A DNA stretch of 64,000 bases from Janthinobacterium sp. BJB426 (GCF_002735705.1 NZ_PDZL01000005.1:310001-374000), one strand, 5' to 3'. Shown: positions 1 through 9,812, numbered from the stretch's first letter. Made by a program: numbers and translations. Notes: generated from the sequence alone by a model not told the origin.

Positions 1-16
1 TTTGCGTTCTGAGGCC

Positions 17-1111
17 ATGCTGACGCGCTTGCCCCTGCTGGCTGCCGGCGCGCTCGCGCTGGCCGCTAATCTGCCCGCCGCGGCACAGGAAAATGTGCAG
101 CTGTACGGCCGCCTGAACGTGGCGCTCGAAGCGCTGCACTCGTCCGGCAGCGGCGACAAGGTGCAGCGCGTCACCAACAACCGCTCGGTACTGGGTTTTC
201 GCGGCAGCGAAGACCTGGGCGGCGGCTGGCAGGCGCTGTTCCAGGTCGAGGGCACCTTGGCTCCCGACACGGGCGCGGGATCCATCGCCGCGCGCGACAC
301 GCGTGCCGGCATAGCCGGCCCGTGGGGCACCCTGTTTGCCGGCAACTGGACCCTGCCCTACAACAGCGCCACTTCCGCGCTCGACCCGTTCTACCCCACC
401 ACGGCCGGCTACATGAGCCTGATGGGCAACGGCGCGGGCGCCACCGAAAGCAATACCAGCAATGCGTACTCGTTCGACCGACGCCAGCAAAACAGCGTGC
501 ATTACTGGACGCCGCAGTGGCGGGGCTGGTCGCTGCGCGTGGCGCGCGGCATGGCGGAAGAACGGCCGGCCAACGGCGCGCATCCCGCACTGATGTCGGC
601 CGCCCTGCTCTACGACGGCGGCTCCCTGTATGCCAGCCTGGCGCAGGAAGAACACCACGACTACCAGGGAAGGGGACTCTCCGACCGTGGCAGCAAGCTG
701 GCCCTGGCATGGAGGATAGACAGCGCCACGCAACTGGCCGTGGCGCTGGAAAGCCTGCGTTACGCCACGGCCACGGGCGAGCTGCGCCGACGCACGGTGT
801 ATGTCTCCGCCACGCGCCAGTTCGGCCGCCATGGCCTGCGCTTCGGCCTGGCCCACGCGCAAAGCGCCACCGGCAGCGCGCTGGAAACCATCGGCACCGT
901 GCGCGCCGGCAGCGGTACGGGCGCCACCCACGCCACCGCCGGGTACGACTACCAGTTGTCGAAACGCAGCAGCCTGTATGCCTACTACACGCTCCTGGCC
1001 AACGGCCGCAACGGCATCGCCGACTTTGCCATCAACAGTCTGGGACGCGATGCAGAAACGAAGGGCGCCACCTTGTCGGGCGTGGCGCTGGGGATCAAGC
1101 ACAACTTCTGA
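17..1111 (+). CDS. Outer-membrane porin, Gram-negative trimeric type
   Basis: This is a general diffusion porin of the outer membrane. The first ~24 residues form a signal peptide ending in AAAQ, followed by VQLYGRLNVALE, the usual first strand of Burkholderiales porins. Strand-turn repeats run through the protein and it ends in KHNF, the terminal Phe recognised by the BAM complex. At about 364 residues it has the normal family length. The ATG at 17 is preferred because the signal peptide starts there, although the frame is open to base 2 and upstream sequence is missing, so a start outside the window cannot be excluded. An AraC-type regulator follows in the same direction. Substrate specificity cannot be read from sequence. 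Confidence 0.88.
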   Translation: MLTRLPLLAAGALALAANLPAAAQENVQLYGRLNVALEALHSSGSGDKVQRVTNNRSVLGFRGSEDLGGGWQALFQVEGTLAPDTGAGSIAARDTRAGIAGPWGTLFAGNWTLPYNSATSALDPFYPTTAGYMSLMGNGAGATESNTSNAYSFDRRQQNSVHYWTPQWRGWSLRVARGMAEERPANGAHPALMSAALLYDGGSLYASLAQEEHHDYQGRGLSDRGSKLALAWRIDSATQLAVALESLRYATATGELRRRTVYVSATRQFGRHGLRFGLAHAQSATGSALETIGTVRAGSGTGATHATAGYDYQLSKRSSLYAYYTLLANGRNGIADFAINSLGRDAETKGATLSGVALGIKHNF

Positions 1112-1194
1112 ACCGCGGTTTTCGTGGACAGCCCTATGCGCGGCGAGTACAGTCTGAATTCGTCAACCAGGGCAGGCATCTGCGAACAGACACC

Positions 1195-2022
1195 ATGAAG
1201 CGAGCATCAACGCCAGCACTCAGCGACTGGGTCAGGTGCGCCGAACCGGTACAAGGAATCGAACGCATCGAGGCGTGGTTCAAGGGCAAGGCCTATGCCA
1301 TGCACCGCCACGACACCTACGCCATCGGCCGCACGCTGGCGGGCGTGCAGCGTTTCAGCTACCGCCGCGGGCAGCGCAACAGCCTGCCCGGCAATACCAT
1401 GATCCTGCATCCCGACGAGGCCCACGATGGCCAGGCGGGCACCGACGCCGGCTTCCGTTACCGCATGCTGTATATCGAGCCGGCGCTGTTCCAGGACGTG
1501 CTGGGCGGAAGCGCGCTGCCCTTCATCGAAGGCGGCGTGTCGACCGATCCCCGCCTGGCGGCGGCCACCTGCGCCTTGCTGCCGCACGACGGCCACCCGC
1601 TCGAAGCGCTGGAACAAAGCGAGGCGCTGGCAGAACTGGCGCATGCGCTGGCGGCGGCGGCCGGCACGCCGGCGCAGCGTCCAAAAGGCGATTTCCTGGC
1701 GGCGCGGCACGCGCGCGACTACTTGCAGGCGCACTGCACGCGCGCCGTCACCCTGGCGGAACTTGAAGCGGCAACGGGACGCGATCGCTGGAGCCTGTCG
1801 CACGACTTTCGCGTCTTCTATGGCACCAGCCCGTACCGCTATCTGACGATGCGGCGCCTGGAAATGGTGCGGCGCCTGCTGCTGGCAGGCAGCACGCTCG
1901 CATCGGCTGCCATGGCCGCGGGCTTTGCCGACCAGAGCCACATGACGCGGCACTTCCTGAAAACCCATGGAATCACGCCTGGCCGCTGGCTGCGTTACGC
2001 CGGTGGCGCCAGCACACGCTGA
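1195..2022 (+). CDS. AraC-family transcriptional regulator with cupin sensor domain
   Basis: This is a 275-residue DNA-binding regulator. The N-terminal half carries the HRHDTYAIG cupin-like start of the AraC ligand-binding domain. The C-terminal ~100 residues hold two helix-turn-helix motifs, with the family signature AAGFADQSHMTRHF and the closing GITPGRW. The ATG at 1195 is chosen because the conserved domain begins ~30 residues later and the reading frame upstream overlaps the porin. Its target is unknown. The gene lies 83 bases after the porin and 77 bases before a small cupin gene on the same strand, so either neighbour could be controlled by it. This is inference from position only. 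Confidence 0.87.
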   Translation: MKRASTPALSDWVRCAEPVQGIERIEAWFKGKAYAMHRHDTYAIGRTLAGVQRFSYRRGQRNSLPGNTMILHPDEAHDGQAGTDAGFRYRMLYIEPALFQDVLGGSALPFIEGGVSTDPRLAAATCALLPHDGHPLEALEQSEALAELAHALAAAAGTPAQRPKGDFLAARHARDYLQAHCTRAVTLAELEAATGRDRWSLSHDFRVFYGTSPYRYLTMRRLEMVRRLLLAGSTLASAAMAAGFADQSHMTRHFLKTHGITPGRWLRYAGGASTR

Positions 2023-2099
2023 AAACACCCACGATCGTTCAATACGGCCGGCAAGCAGCTGCGTATTCTGGCTGCATCGCCACTTGAACGGAGCACAGC

Positions 2100-2510
2100 A
2101 TGTCAGTCACCACCACCAAGCGCGGCCAGGGCCAGTCCATCGACCTGGCAGGCAAGATAGCCCTGATCGACGGGCACTGGCAGCCGCGCGTCATCGCCGA
2201 AATGAATGACTACCAATTCAAGGTCGTCAAGGTACTCGGTCAATTCCAGTGGCACCGGCATGCCAACACGGACGAAACCTTCATCGTGCTGGAAGGCGAA
2301 TTGCACATCGCCCTGCGCGGCCCTGGCTACGCGGAAGGACATGCCATCGTGCTGCGTGCCGGCCAGATGGCGGTGGTACCCCGTGGCGTCGAGCACAAAC
2401 CGTGCGCCCTTGCCGAAGCCCGGCTGCTGCTGATCGAGCCGCGCGGCGTGGTCAATACGGGCGATGGCGACGCGGATGAGCGCACTGTGCAGAACGATCA
2501 GTGGATATGA
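2100..2510 (+). CDS. Small single-domain cupin protein
   Basis: This 136-residue protein is one cupin beta-barrel. The metal-binding motif is visible as FQWHRHANTDETFIVLEGE (two His, Glu and a conserved Gly) at residues ~51-70, and the second cupin motif as the VVPRGVEHKPCA stretch near residue 95. No signal peptide or second domain is present, so it is probably cytoplasmic. Related proteins are annotated as mannose-6-phosphate isomerase-like or simply cupin domain proteins, and the substrate cannot be predicted. It follows the AraC regulator with a CGGAG ribosome site about 8 bases before the ATG, and a strong hairpin terminator lies just downstream. Confidence 0.82.
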   Translation: MSVTTTKRGQGQSIDLAGKIALIDGHWQPRVIAEMNDYQFKVVKVLGQFQWHRHANTDETFIVLEGELHIALRGPGYAEGHAIVLRAGQMAVVPRGVEHKPCALAEARLLLIEPRGVVNTGDGDADERTVQNDQWI

Positions 2511-2534
2511 AGCCGGAAGGATGACAAAAAACAA

Positions 2535-2569
2535 AAAACCCGCTGACTTTTGCAAGTCAAGCGGGTTTT
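2535..2569. terminator. Bidirectional rho-independent terminator between cupin gene and tRNA-Thr
   Basis: The arm AAAACCCGC (2535-2543) pairs with GCGGGTTTT (2561-2569), and TGACTT (2544-2549) pairs with AAGTCA (2554-2559), with one bulged A. The loop is four bases. A-run and T-run flank the stem on either side, so it can stop the cupin transcript (+) and the tRNA transcript (-). Confidence 0.8.
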
Positions 2570-2580
2570 CTGATGAAACT

Positions 2581-2656
2581 TGGTGCCGTTGGCCGGAATC
2601 GAACTGGCGACCTTCACATTACGAATGTGCTGCTCTACCAACTGAGCTACAACGGC
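2581..2656 (-). tRNA. tRNA-Thr (anticodon CGT)
   Basis: The reverse strand folds into a full 76-nt cloverleaf with encoded CCA. The acceptor stem GCCGTTG/CAACGGC is perfect, the D arm is GCTC/GAGC, and the anticodon loop TTCGTAA gives CGT, which reads ACG threonine codons. The T loop is TTCGATT. The anticodon stem has the G27-A43 mismatch also found in Escherichia coli ThrW. The T stem GCCAG/CCGGC has an A52-C62 mismatch, which is unusual. A TAGAAT -10-like box lies ten bases upstream (2667-2672), and a terminator follows at 2535-2569, so the gene is probably transcribed alone. Confidence 0.96.
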
Positions 2657-2771
2657 GAAGACCCACATTCTACAAACAATGCACAAAATTTGCTAGTGTC
2701 AACGCGAACTTTTTTGCATTTTTTTGGCGGTCCGGCTGCGGGCCGCTAAAAATCGTGGAAAAGTGCGGCTT

Positions 2772-3773
2772 TTACTCCGCGTGGTAAGCCGTGACGCGGG
2801 CCACTTCGTCTTTCGAGCCGAGGAAGACGGGCACGCGCTGGTGCAGCTTGTGCGGGGCGATGTCCATGATGCGCTGCTGACCATCGGTGGCGGCGCCGCC
2901 CGCTTGCTCGACGATGAAGGCCATCGGGTTCGCTTCGTACATCAGGCGCAGCTTGCCCGGCATTGAGGTGTCGCGCAGGTCGGCCGGGTACATGAAGATG
3001 CCGCCGCGGTTCAGGATGCGGTGCACGTCGGCCACCATCGAGGCGATCCAGCGCATGTTGAAGTTGGTGCCACGCGGGCCCGTGTCGCCGGCCAACAGTT
3101 CGTCGACATAGCGTTTCACAGGCGGATGCCAGTGGCGCGCGTTCGACATGTTGATGGCGAATTCCTTCGTCGTCGGCGGGATCTGCATATTGCTTTGCGT
3201 GAGCACCCACGAACCCATTTCACGGTCCAGGGTGAAACAGTTCACGCCATTGCCGAAGGTCAGCACCAGCATGGTTTGCGGGCCGTACACGGCGTAGCCG
3301 GCCGCCACTTGCTTGCTGCCTGCCTGCATGAAGTCCTGCTCGGTCGGCTGCCCCATGCCGTCCGGCGCCTTCAGTACCGAGAAGATGGTACCGATCGAGA
3401 CGTTGACGTCGATGTTCGACGAGCCATCCAATGGGTCGAACAGCAGCATGTATTCGCCCTTCGGATAGCGGTTCGGGATCGGGTGGATCGATTCCATCTC
3501 TTCCGACGCCATGGCAGCCAGGTGGCCGCCCCATTCGTTCGCTTCCAGCAGGATCTCGTTGGAGATGATGTCGAGTTTTTTCTGTACTTCGCCCTGCACG
3601 TTTTCCGTGTCCGCCGTGCCCAGCACTTCGCCCAGCGCGCCCTTGCCGACGGCGTGGCTGATGGTTTTGCAGGCGCGCGCGACGACTTCGATCAGCAGGC
3701 GCAGTTCGGCCGGAATGCTGTTGTTCGAGCGCTGCTCTTCAACCAGGTATTGCGTAAGACTGATGCGTTTCAT
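2772..3773 (-). CDS. fbp: Fructose-1,6-bisphosphatase, class I
   Basis: The enzyme hydrolyses fructose 1,6-bisphosphate to fructose 6-phosphate, the committed step of gluconeogenesis in the cytoplasm. The 333-residue length is normal for bacterial class I enzymes. The metal and substrate loop [13 protein letters not shown] lies near residues 111-123, the preceding Glu pair is in MASEEME, and the C-terminal substrate-site block [20 protein letters not shown] is intact. The ATG has a conserved [10 protein letters not shown] start. It lies 34 bases downstream of pepN on the same strand, so the two are probably co-transcribed. Confidence 0.97.
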   Translation of the reverse strand: MKRISLTQYLVEEQRSNNSIPAELRLLIEVVARACKTISHAVGKGALGEVLGTADTENVQGEVQKKLDIISNEILLEANEWGGHLAAMASEEMESIHPIPNRYPKGEYMLLFDPLDGSSNIDVNVSIGTIFSVLKAPDGMGQPTEQDFMQAGSKQVAAGYAVYGPQTMLVLTFGNGVNCFTLDREMGSWVLTQSNMQIPPTTKEFAINMSNARHWHPPVKRYVDELLAGDTGPRGTNFNMRWIASMVADVHRILNRGGIFMYPADLRDTSMPGKLRLMYEANPMAFIVEQAGGAATDGQQRIMDIAPHKLHQRVPVFLGSKDEVARVTAYHAE

Positions 3774-3807
3774 GAAATCCCTTTTGTTTTGATGAGTTAT
3801 TGCGGTG

Positions 3808-6462
3808 TTAATTGGCCAATGCCTTGCTGACGACTTCCATCACGTCATTCGACAGGCTGGCCTGGCCGGCGACTTTTTCCAGCGCCTCGCGCATGTGGCT
3901 TTGCAGCGCAGGCACGTACCGGCGCCAGCGGTCCATGGAGCGCGCCAGGCGGGCCGCCACTTGCGGGTTCAGGGCGTCGAGCGCAATCACTTGCTCGGCC
4001 CAGAAGGCGTAGCCGCTGCCATCTGCCGCATGGAATTGCGATGGATTGCCGTTGGTGAAATTGAAGATCAGGCTGCGCGCGCGGTTCGGATTTTTCAAGG
4101 TGAAGGCCGGATGCGTCATCAACTGGCGCACGGCTTGCACATCGGTCGTTGGCGCGGCCGCCTGCATGGCGAACCACTTGTCGATCACCAGCGCTTCGTT
4201 CTCGAAGTCGGTATAGAAGCTGGTCAAGGCCGCCTGCGCATGCGGCTGCGAGCCGGAATGAATCAGCGCCGCCAGCGCCGCGGCGCGGTCCGTCATGTTG
4301 CCGGCATTGTCGAACTGCAGCCGCGCCAGGTCCAGCTCCGCCGCTTCGGGCGCGATCAGCAGATACGACAGCGCCAGGTTTTTCAGCGCGCGCTTGCCGG
4401 CCGACAGGGCGTCAGGGCTGTATTCGCCCGGCGTCTGGTTGGCGTGGTATTGCGCCAGCAGTTCAGGCTTCAGGGCGGTGGCGATGGTGCGGCGCATGAA
4501 CTGGCGCGCCGCATGGATCGCTTGCGGGTCGACTTGCGCCATGCGCTCGGCGATGATGGTTTCCGACGGCAGGATCAGCGCCAGCTCGCGGAAGGCGGGA
4601 TCGAGCGCTTCGTCGGCCAGCAAGGCGCGCTGCGCTGCGATGAAGGTGTCGTCCAGCACCAGGGTCTCGCCAGCAGCCACGGCACCGGTCAGTTTCAGCA
4701 GGCGCTCCATGGCTAGGCGCTGGCCAGCTTCCCAGCGGTTGACGGGATCGCTGTCGTGGCGGAACAGGTGCAGCAGTTCGGCGTCGGTATAGCCATACTC
4801 CAGCACCACGGGCGCGGAAAAGTCGCGCAGCAGCGAAGGCACGGGGGCTTGCGCCACCTGCGTGAAGCGGAAAGTCTGCGACGCTTGCGTCAGTTCCAGC
4901 ACGACGCTGGTGGCGCCGTTCGACGCCACACCATCCACGTACAACGGCAGGTCGCTGCCATCGGCAGCCAGCAAGCCGACGGTGACGGGAATGTGGAACG
5001 GCAGTTTCTTCGGCTGACCCGGCGTGGCGGGGCAGCTTTGCGCCAGGGTCAGCTCGAACGTCCGGCTGTCCGCGTCATAGCGCGTGGAGGCCTTGACGAT
5101 GGGCGTGCCGGCCTGGCTGTACCAGCGCTCGAACTGGCTAAAATCGCGGCCATTCGCGTCCGCCATGGCGGCGCGGAAGTCGTCACACTGGACGGCCTGG
5201 CCATCGTGGCGTTCAAAATACAGGTCCATCCCCTTGCGGAAACCGTCACGGCCTACGAGGGTCTGGTACATGCGCACCACTTCGGCGCCTTTTTCGTAGA
5301 TCGTGACCGTATAAAAGTTATTGATCTCGACAAAGGAGTCGGGACGCACGGGATGCGCCATCGGACCCGCGTCTTCCGGGAACTGCGCCTGGCGCAGGGT
5401 GCGCACCTGGTCGATGCGCGTGACGGCGCGGCCCGTGTCCGTGCCGATCATGTCGGCCGAAAACTCCTGGTCGCGGAACACCGTCAAGCCTTCCTTCAGC
5501 GACAGCTGGAACCAGTCGCGGCACGTCACGCGGTTGCCGGTCCAGTTGTGAAAGTATTCGTGGCCCACCACCGCTTCGATGCCTGCGTAATCGACGTCGG
5601 TCGCCACGCGCGAGTTGGCCAGCACATACTTGGTATTGAAGATGTTCAAACCCTTGTTTTCCATGGCGCCCATGTTGAAGTCGCCGACGGCGACGATCAT
5701 GAAGCGGTCCAGGTCCAGTTCCAGGCCAAAACGTTCCTCGTCCCAGCGAATCGAATTTTTCAGCGACTGCATGGCGTAGTCGGTTTTATCGAGGTTGCCG
5801 TCTTCCACCCACACCTGCAGCAGCACTTCGCGGCCCGATTTCAAGGTGTAGCGCTCTTCCTGGCACACCAGGCGCGCGGCGACCAGGGCAAACAGGTAGG
5901 AAGGTTTCTTGAACGGGTCTTCCCACTTGGCGTAATGGCGACCATCACCGAGGTCGCCTTCTTCGATCAGGTTGCCGTTCGACAACAGCACCGGATACTT
6001 GTCCTTGTCGGCGCGCAGCATGACCGTATACCTGGCCATCACGTCGGGGCGGTCCGGGAAGAAGGTGATGCGGCGGAAGCCTTCCGCTTCGCACTGCGTG
6101 AAGAAATTATGGTTCGACACGTACAGGCCGGACAGCGAGGTATTGTCCTGCGGCGCCAGCACGGTTTCGATATCGAGCGTAACATCGTCCGGAGCCTTGG
6201 GGATGCTCAGCATGCTGGCCGTCAGCTTGTACTGCGACGGTTTCAGCAGCTTGCCGTTCAGGCGTACTTGCACCAGTTCGATGTGTTCGCCGTGCAATTC
6301 GATGCTGCGGCTGGTGCTGGCCGGGTTATGGCGCATGTGAATCCGGCTCGCCACCACTGTGCGGGCGGGATCGAGATCGAAACCAAGTTCGACGCTGTCA
6401 ACCAGGAAGCTGGGCGGCGTGTAATCTTTGCGGTAAATCGTCTGAGGGCTGTCTGTGCGCAT
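3808..6462 (-). CDS. pepN: Aminopeptidase N (M1 family, alanyl aminopeptidase)
   Basis: This is a zinc aminopeptidase that removes N-terminal residues from peptides in the cytoplasm. The 884-residue size and the order of domains match Escherichia coli PepN. The exopeptidase motif GAMEN is at about residues 265-269, and the zinc site HEYFHNW is at about 301-307, followed by the distal Glu in [13 protein letters not shown]. The DUF3458-type and C-terminal alpha-helical domains follow and end in [11 protein letters not shown]. The ATG at 6462 opens directly into the conserved [15 protein letters not shown]-terminus. fbp follows 34 bases later. Nothing is broken or unusual. Confidence 0.97.
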   Translation of the reverse strand: MRTDSPQTIYRKDYTPPSFLVDSVELGFDLDPARTVVASRIHMRHNPASTSRSIELHGEHIELVQVRLNGKLLKPSQYKLTASMLSIPKAPDDVTLDIETVLAPQDNTSLSGLYVSNHNFFTQCEAEGFRRITFFPDRPDVMARYTVMLRADKDKYPVLLSNGNLIEEGDLGDGRHYAKWEDPFKKPSYLFALVAARLVCQEERYTLKSGREVLLQVWVEDGNLDKTDYAMQSLKNSIRWDEERFGLELDLDRFMIVAVGDFNMGAMENKGLNIFNTKYVLANSRVATDVDYAGIEAVVGHEYFHNWTGNRVTCRDWFQLSLKEGLTVFRDQEFSADMIGTDTGRAVTRIDQVRTLRQAQFPEDAGPMAHPVRPDSFVEINNFYTVTIYEKGAEVVRMYQTLVGRDGFRKGMDLYFERHDGQAVQCDDFRAAMADANGRDFSQFERWYSQAGTPIVKASTRYDADSRTFELTLAQSCPATPGQPKKLPFHIPVTVGLLAADGSDLPLYVDGVASNGATSVVLELTQASQTFRFTQVAQAPVPSLLRDFSAPVVLEYGYTDAELLHLFRHDSDPVNRWEAGQRLAMERLLKLTGAVAAGETLVLDDTFIAAQRALLADEALDPAFRELALILPSETIIAERMAQVDPQAIHAARQFMRRTIATALKPELLAQYHANQTPGEYSPDALSAGKRALKNLALSYLLIAPEAAELDLARLQFDNAGNMTDRAAALAALIHSGSQPHAQAALTSFYTDFENEALVIDKWFAMQAAAPTTDVQAVRQLMTHPAFTLKNPNRARSLIFNFTNGNPSQFHAADGSGYAFWAEQVIALDALNPQVAARLARSMDRWRRYVPALQSHMREALEKVAGQASLSNDVMEVVSKALAN

Positions 6463-6659
6463 AGGGATTTGGGTGGGAGCGGAGGCAAAAGCCTATTTTA
6501 CCAACACCAGCCCCCGATAGTCGCGATTCAGGCCAGGAATGTTGGATTCCCTTACACGCCGACATGCTCGGTAACATTCTGTAATAATAAATAGAAACAA
6601 ATAGAACTATTCTTATAATACTAAGCGATGAATTGTGTCTACTATCAGGAGGTCATGCA

Positions 6660-7289
6660 ATGAAACGTTATCTCACCATCATGATGGCCGCATTGACCGT
6701 GTTGCTGACCGGATGCGCCACCACCATACGCAGCGATGTGACCGTCTTCCACGAGTGGCCTGCGCAATTGCAGGACAAATCGTATGCGTTTGAAGCGCCA
6801 GCGGCGGAAAACGACACGCTGGAATACCGCAACTACCAGAACCTGGTGCGCGCGGAACTGGCCAAGCACGGCTTCGGCGAAGCGTCCGGCCCGGCGGCAG
6901 CCAATTTGCGCGTGGCGATGCAGTTTTCCACCGTCGACTATCCTGAGCGCGTGCTGCAGGCGTCCGATCCATTCTGGTATGGCCCTGGCTACTGGCCTGG
7001 CCGCTACGGCTACCGCTACGGCGCATGGCCAGGCTATGGCCGCTTTGGCTACAACCCCTACTGGTATGGCCCGATGGACGTGGAAGAAAGCGTGCGCCAT
7101 AAATATGAACGCGAATTGCGCGTGACGATCAATGACCGCAACGGCAAGAAACTGTACGACGTGACCGTGCAATCGACGAGCAACAAGCGCGCCACGTCGC
7201 AAGTGATGCCGGCCATGGTGGCCAGCGCCTTTGCCGATTTCCCCGGCCAGAGCGGCGTACCCCGGAAAGTCGAAGTCAAAATCGAATAA
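6660..7289 (+). CDS. DUF4136-type lipoprotein
   Basis: This is a 209-residue outer-membrane-type lipoprotein. The signal peptide MKRYLTIMMAALTVLLTGC contains the lipobox LTGC, which makes Cys19 the lipidated residue. The mature protein begins ATTIRSDVTVFHEWP and shows the pattern of DUF4136 proteins (an N-terminal 'SDV...' beta strand and a C-terminal FPG..RKVEVKIE). A Tyr/Trp/Gly-rich linker lies around residues 105-135. AGGAGG at 6647-6652 sits seven bases before the ATG, which fixes the start. A TATAAT box at 6614-6619 in the A+T-rich upstream gap is a likely -10, but no good -35 is seen. The role is unknown. A perfect terminator follows. Confidence 0.84.
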   Translation: MKRYLTIMMAALTVLLTGCATTIRSDVTVFHEWPAQLQDKSYAFEAPAAENDTLEYRNYQNLVRAELAKHGFGEASGPAAANLRVAMQFSTVDYPERVLQASDPFWYGPGYWPGRYGYRYGAWPGYGRFGYNPYWYGPMDVEESVRHKYERELRVTINDRNGKKLYDVTVQSTSNKRATSQVMPAMVASAFADFPGQSGVPRKVEVKIE

Positions 7290-7305
7290 TCAGGTGGCAA
7301 TACAA

Positions 7306-7346
7306 AAAAACCGGCTGGTGCAGCAATGCACCAGCCGGTTTTTTTT
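7306..7346 (+). terminator. Strong rho-independent terminator
   Basis: The 12-bp perfect stem CCGGCTGGTGCA (7311-7322) / TGCACCAGCCGG (7327-7338) has a GCAA tetraloop and is followed by eight T residues. It ends the lipoprotein transcript. The A-run before it lets it also serve the minus-strand genes that converge from the right. Confidence 0.9.
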
Positions 7347-7349
7347 CAC

Positions 7350-7463
7350 CTACGAATAATACGCCTCGGCGGCAAAGGTCAGTGCGCCGATCAGGGCCAC
7401 GGCCAATAACAGCACGATCAGCAGGCGGCCGAACTTCGGCGTGCCGTCATCGCTGCCGCTCAT
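7350..7463 (-). CDS. 37-residue single-pass membrane protein, translationally coupled to the quinone oxidoreductase
   Basis: The small frame encodes a short polar N-terminus (MSGSDDGTPKFGR) followed by one hydrophobic helix of about 18 residues (LLIVLLLAVALIGALTF) and a short AAEAYYS tail. Its ATG overlaps the TGA of the preceding oxidoreductase gene in an ATGA, a classic coupling arrangement. It ends immediately before the shared terminator. These three facts favour a real gene over a chance frame. Expected topology is N-in with one transmembrane helix. I do not recognise a family and assign no function. Confidence 0.6.
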   Translation of the reverse strand: MSGSDDGTPKFGRLLIVLLLAVALIGALTFAAEAYYS

Positions 7464-8449
7464 GGCACGATGATGGTCGAGCCGGTCGTCTTGCGCCCTT
7501 CCAGGTCCGCATGCGCCTGGGCGATATGGGCCAGACTGTAGCGCTGGTTGATCTCGATCTGCACTTCGCCGCTGCTGACGACGCCGAACAGCGAGGCTGC
7601 CATCTCTTCCAGGTTGGCGCGGTTCGACGCATAGCTGAACAGGGCCGGGCGCGTGATGAACAGGGAACCGCGCGAGGCCAGTTCGCTGAGGGTGAAGGCC
7701 GGCACGGGACCGGAGGCGTTGCCGAAGCTGACCATCATGCCCAGCGGCGCCAGGCAGTCGAGCGAACCCGTAAACGTGTCCTTGCCGATGGAATCGTAGA
7801 CGACGGAGACGCCCTTGCCGCCCGTGATCTCGCGCACGCGCTCGACGAAGTTTTCCGTGTTGTAGTTGATGACGTGGGCGGCGCCATGCGCCTTGGCCAG
7901 CGCCGCCTTTTCATCGGAGCCGGCCGTACCGATCAGATTCACACCCAGCACCTTCGCCCACTGGCAGGCGATCAGGCCCACGCCGCCCGCGGCCGCGTGG
8001 AACAGGATGGTATCGCCCGCCTTCAGCGCCACCGTGCGGTGGAACAGGTATTGCACCGTCAAGCCTTGCAGCATCATGGCGGCGGCCGTGTCGAAAGCTA
8101 TGCGCTCGGGCAACACCAGCAGCAGGGCCGCTGGCAGGTTGCGCTGCTGCGCATACGCGCCATTGATGCGCGCCGCATACGCCACCCGGTCACCGATTTT
8201 CACTTCCGTGACGCCCTCGCCCACCGCCTCGACGATGCCCGCCCCCTCGACACCGAGGCCACTGGGCAGCGGCTGCGGATACAAGCCCGTGCGAAAATAC
8301 ACGTCGATGAAATTGAGGCCGATGGCCTCGTGCTTGACGCGCGCCTCGCCGGGGCCGGGCGGCGGCAGTTCCACGTCCACATACTCCATCACTTCCGGGC
8401 CGCCCACGCGCTGTACGCGGATGGCCTTGGTGGTAATCGTTGCGCTCAT
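7460..8449 (-). CDS. qor: NADPH:quinone oxidoreductase (zeta-crystallin-type MDR)
   Basis: This is a 329-residue medium-chain dehydrogenase/reductase that reduces quinones with NADPH in the cytoplasm. It has the GroES-like N-terminal domain (EAIGLNFIDVYFRTGLY, PSGLGVEGAGIVEAVG) and the Rossmann domain with the nucleotide motif AAAGGVGLIACQWAK at about residues 150-165. No zinc ligands are present, as expected for the QOR branch. Two ATGs lie six bases apart. AGGAG touches the first and is spaced six bases from the second, so the start at 8449 is preferred. It lies 23 bases after mgsA, and its TGA overlaps the small membrane protein gene. Confidence 0.93.
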   Translation of the reverse strand: MSATITTKAIRVQRVGGPEVMEYVDVELPPPGPGEARVKHEAIGLNFIDVYFRTGLYPQPLPSGLGVEGAGIVEAVGEGVTEVKIGDRVAYAARINGAYAQQRNLPAALLLVLPERIAFDTAAAMMLQGLTVQYLFHRTVALKAGDTILFHAAAGGVGLIACQWAKVLGVNLIGTAGSDEKAALAKAHGAAHVINYNTENFVERVREITGGKGVSVVYDSIGKDTFTGSLDCLAPLGMMVSFGNASGPVPAFTLSELASRGSLFITRPALFSYASNRANLEEMAASLFGVVSSGEVQIEINQRYSLAHIAQAHADLEGRKTTGSTIIVP

Positions 8450-8472
8450 GCTCATCTCCTTGTCTCGGTGAA

Positions 8473-8862
8473 TCAGGCGGCAGCGTTGGCCTGCGCCTGC
8501 AGTTGCGACAGCACCAGGTGCGCCGATGACAGATTTGTCGCGCACGCCACGTTGTGCACGTCGCAGGCGCGCACCAGGGCATTGATGTCCGGCTCGTGCG
8601 GCTGCGGCGTCATCGGGTCGCGCAGGAAGATCACGCAATCGATCAAGCCTTCCACCAGCAGCGAGCCGATCTGCAAGTCGCCGCCGAACGGACCGGAATG
8701 CTTGCGTTCCACCTGCAAGCCCAGCTCATTGATCAGGCGGCCGCCCGTGGTGCCCGTGGCCGACAGTTCGCAACCCTTCAAAAAGTCCAGGTATTCGCCC
8801 GCCAGGGTAATCATGTCATCTTTTTTCTTGTCGTGGGCAATCAGGGCGATGCGTGTTTTCAT
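8473..8862 (-). CDS. mgsA: Methylglyoxal synthase
   Basis: The enzyme converts dihydroxyacetone phosphate to methylglyoxal and phosphate, a bypass of lower glycolysis under phosphate limitation. The 129-residue length is typical of the shorter MgsA form. The phosphate-binding loop ATGTTGGRL, the [12 protein letters not shown] motif that contains the catalytic Asp, the substrate Asp in LRDPM and the His in QPHEPDI are all present. It stands between an EamA exporter gene (29 bases) and qor (23 bases). Qor-type reductases can handle reactive carbonyl or quinone products, so the pairing may be functional, but that is inference. Confidence 0.95.
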   Translation of the reverse strand: MKTRIALIAHDKKKDDMITLAGEYLDFLKGCELSATGTTGGRLINELGLQVERKHSGPFGGDLQIGSLLVEGLIDCVIFLRDPMTPQPHEPDINALVRACDVHNVACATNLSSAHLVLSQLQAQANAAA

Positions 8863-8891
8863 GGTGAGGACGTTTTCAGTGGGTGGAGGAA

Positions 8892-9812
8892 TTATTTCTT
8901 TTTCGACAGCAAGTAAATCCCGGCCAATACCAGGCTGGTGCCAGCCAGTTGCCAGTTGGTGATCGGTTCATCGAGAATCATGGCGCCCAGGAACAGGGTC
9001 GACACGGGGCCGATCATGCCAGCCTGCGAAGCGACGGGCGCGCCGATGCGCTCGACGGCGATCATCGTCATGAAGACGGGCATCACCGTGCAAAAGATAC
9101 CATTGAGCAAGGACAAGCCATACACGGGCATGGGCTGGATCAGCAACTCGACGGGGCGCAGGATGAAGAATTGGGCGATACAGGCAAAGCTGGCCACGCA
9201 CATCGCGTAGGAAACGAGCCGCATCGAACCGATGCGTTTCACCAATTCGCCCGAACCCAGCAGATACACGGCATACGCACAGGCCGAGCCCAGCACGAGC
9301 GTCGACCCCAGCGCCACATTGCTGGCGCCGCCCTGCAAGTCGTGCACGAACACCAGTACGATGCCGCAATACGAGGTGAGCAAGGCCAGCCACTGCAAGC
9401 GGCTGATGCTCTGCTTGAAGTACACGGTGGTAATCAGGAGCACGAAGGTGGGCGTGAGGAACAGGATCAAGCGCTCCAGCCCCACGGAAATGTATTGCAG
9501 CCCAAGAAAGTCCAGATAGCTGGACAGATAGTAGCCGACGAGCCCCAGCCCGACGAGGCGCCAGCGGTCGCGGTTTGATAGCGGCGGCTCCGTGCGCATC
9601 TTCCACCAGGCGATGACGGCGAACACGGGCAGCGAAAAGATCATCCTGAAGGCGATCAGAGTGACGGCGTCGATCTGGTAGCGGTACAGCAGCTTGGCGA
9701 CGATGGCCTTGGTGGAAAACAGCACCGCCCCGCCCACGGCGATGGCCAGGCCACCGAGGTAGACGGAACGGGGAATAGATGGAGGGGTGGCTTGCGGGGA
9801 ACTGGAGCTCAT
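8892..9812 (-). CDS. EamA/DMT-superfamily inner-membrane transporter
   Basis: This is a 306-residue protein with about ten hydrophobic segments organised as two EamA repeats (first near residues 15-145, second near 160-300). It opens with a Ser/Pro-rich cytoplasmic tail and ends in the basic LLSKKK. Family members export amino acids or other small metabolites, and the substrate here is unknown. The ATG at 9812 is preferred to a TTG 18 bases upstream because it is the first ATG, although no strong ribosome site is visible. It is the first gene of a minus-strand unit with mgsA, qor and the 37-residue membrane protein. Confidence 0.86.
   Translation of the reverse strand: MSSSSPQATPPSIPRSVYLGGLAIAVGGAVLFSTKAIVAKLLYRYQIDAVTLIAFRMIFSLPVFAVIAWWKMRTEPPLSNRDRWRLVGLGLVGYYLSSYLDFLGLQYISVGLERLILFLTPTFVLLITTVYFKQSISRLQWLALLTSYCGIVLVFVHDLQGGASNVALGSTLVLGSACAYAVYLLGSGELVKRIGSMRLVSYAMCVASFACIAQFFILRPVELLIQPMPVYGLSLLNGIFCTVMPVFMTMIAVERIGAPVASQAGMIGPVSTLFLGAMILDEPITNWQLAGTSLVLAGIYLLSKKK

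Noticed and set aside
2667..2702. TTGACA (2697-2702, minus strand) as the -35 of the tRNA-Thr promoter
   Set aside because: The spacer to the TAGAAT box is 24 bases, too long for a standard sigma-70 promoter. Only the -10-like box is mentioned.
2709..2752. G+C-rich hairpin downstream of fbp as a terminator
   Set aside because: On the minus strand the T-run precedes rather than follows the stem and an A-run follows it, so it does not fit a rho-independent terminator for fbp.
4756..6594. 612-codon plus-strand open frame opposite pepN
   Set aside because: It lies entirely antisense to a complete, motif-bearing pepN. Long antisense frames are expected in high-GC genes, and the translation shows no family features.
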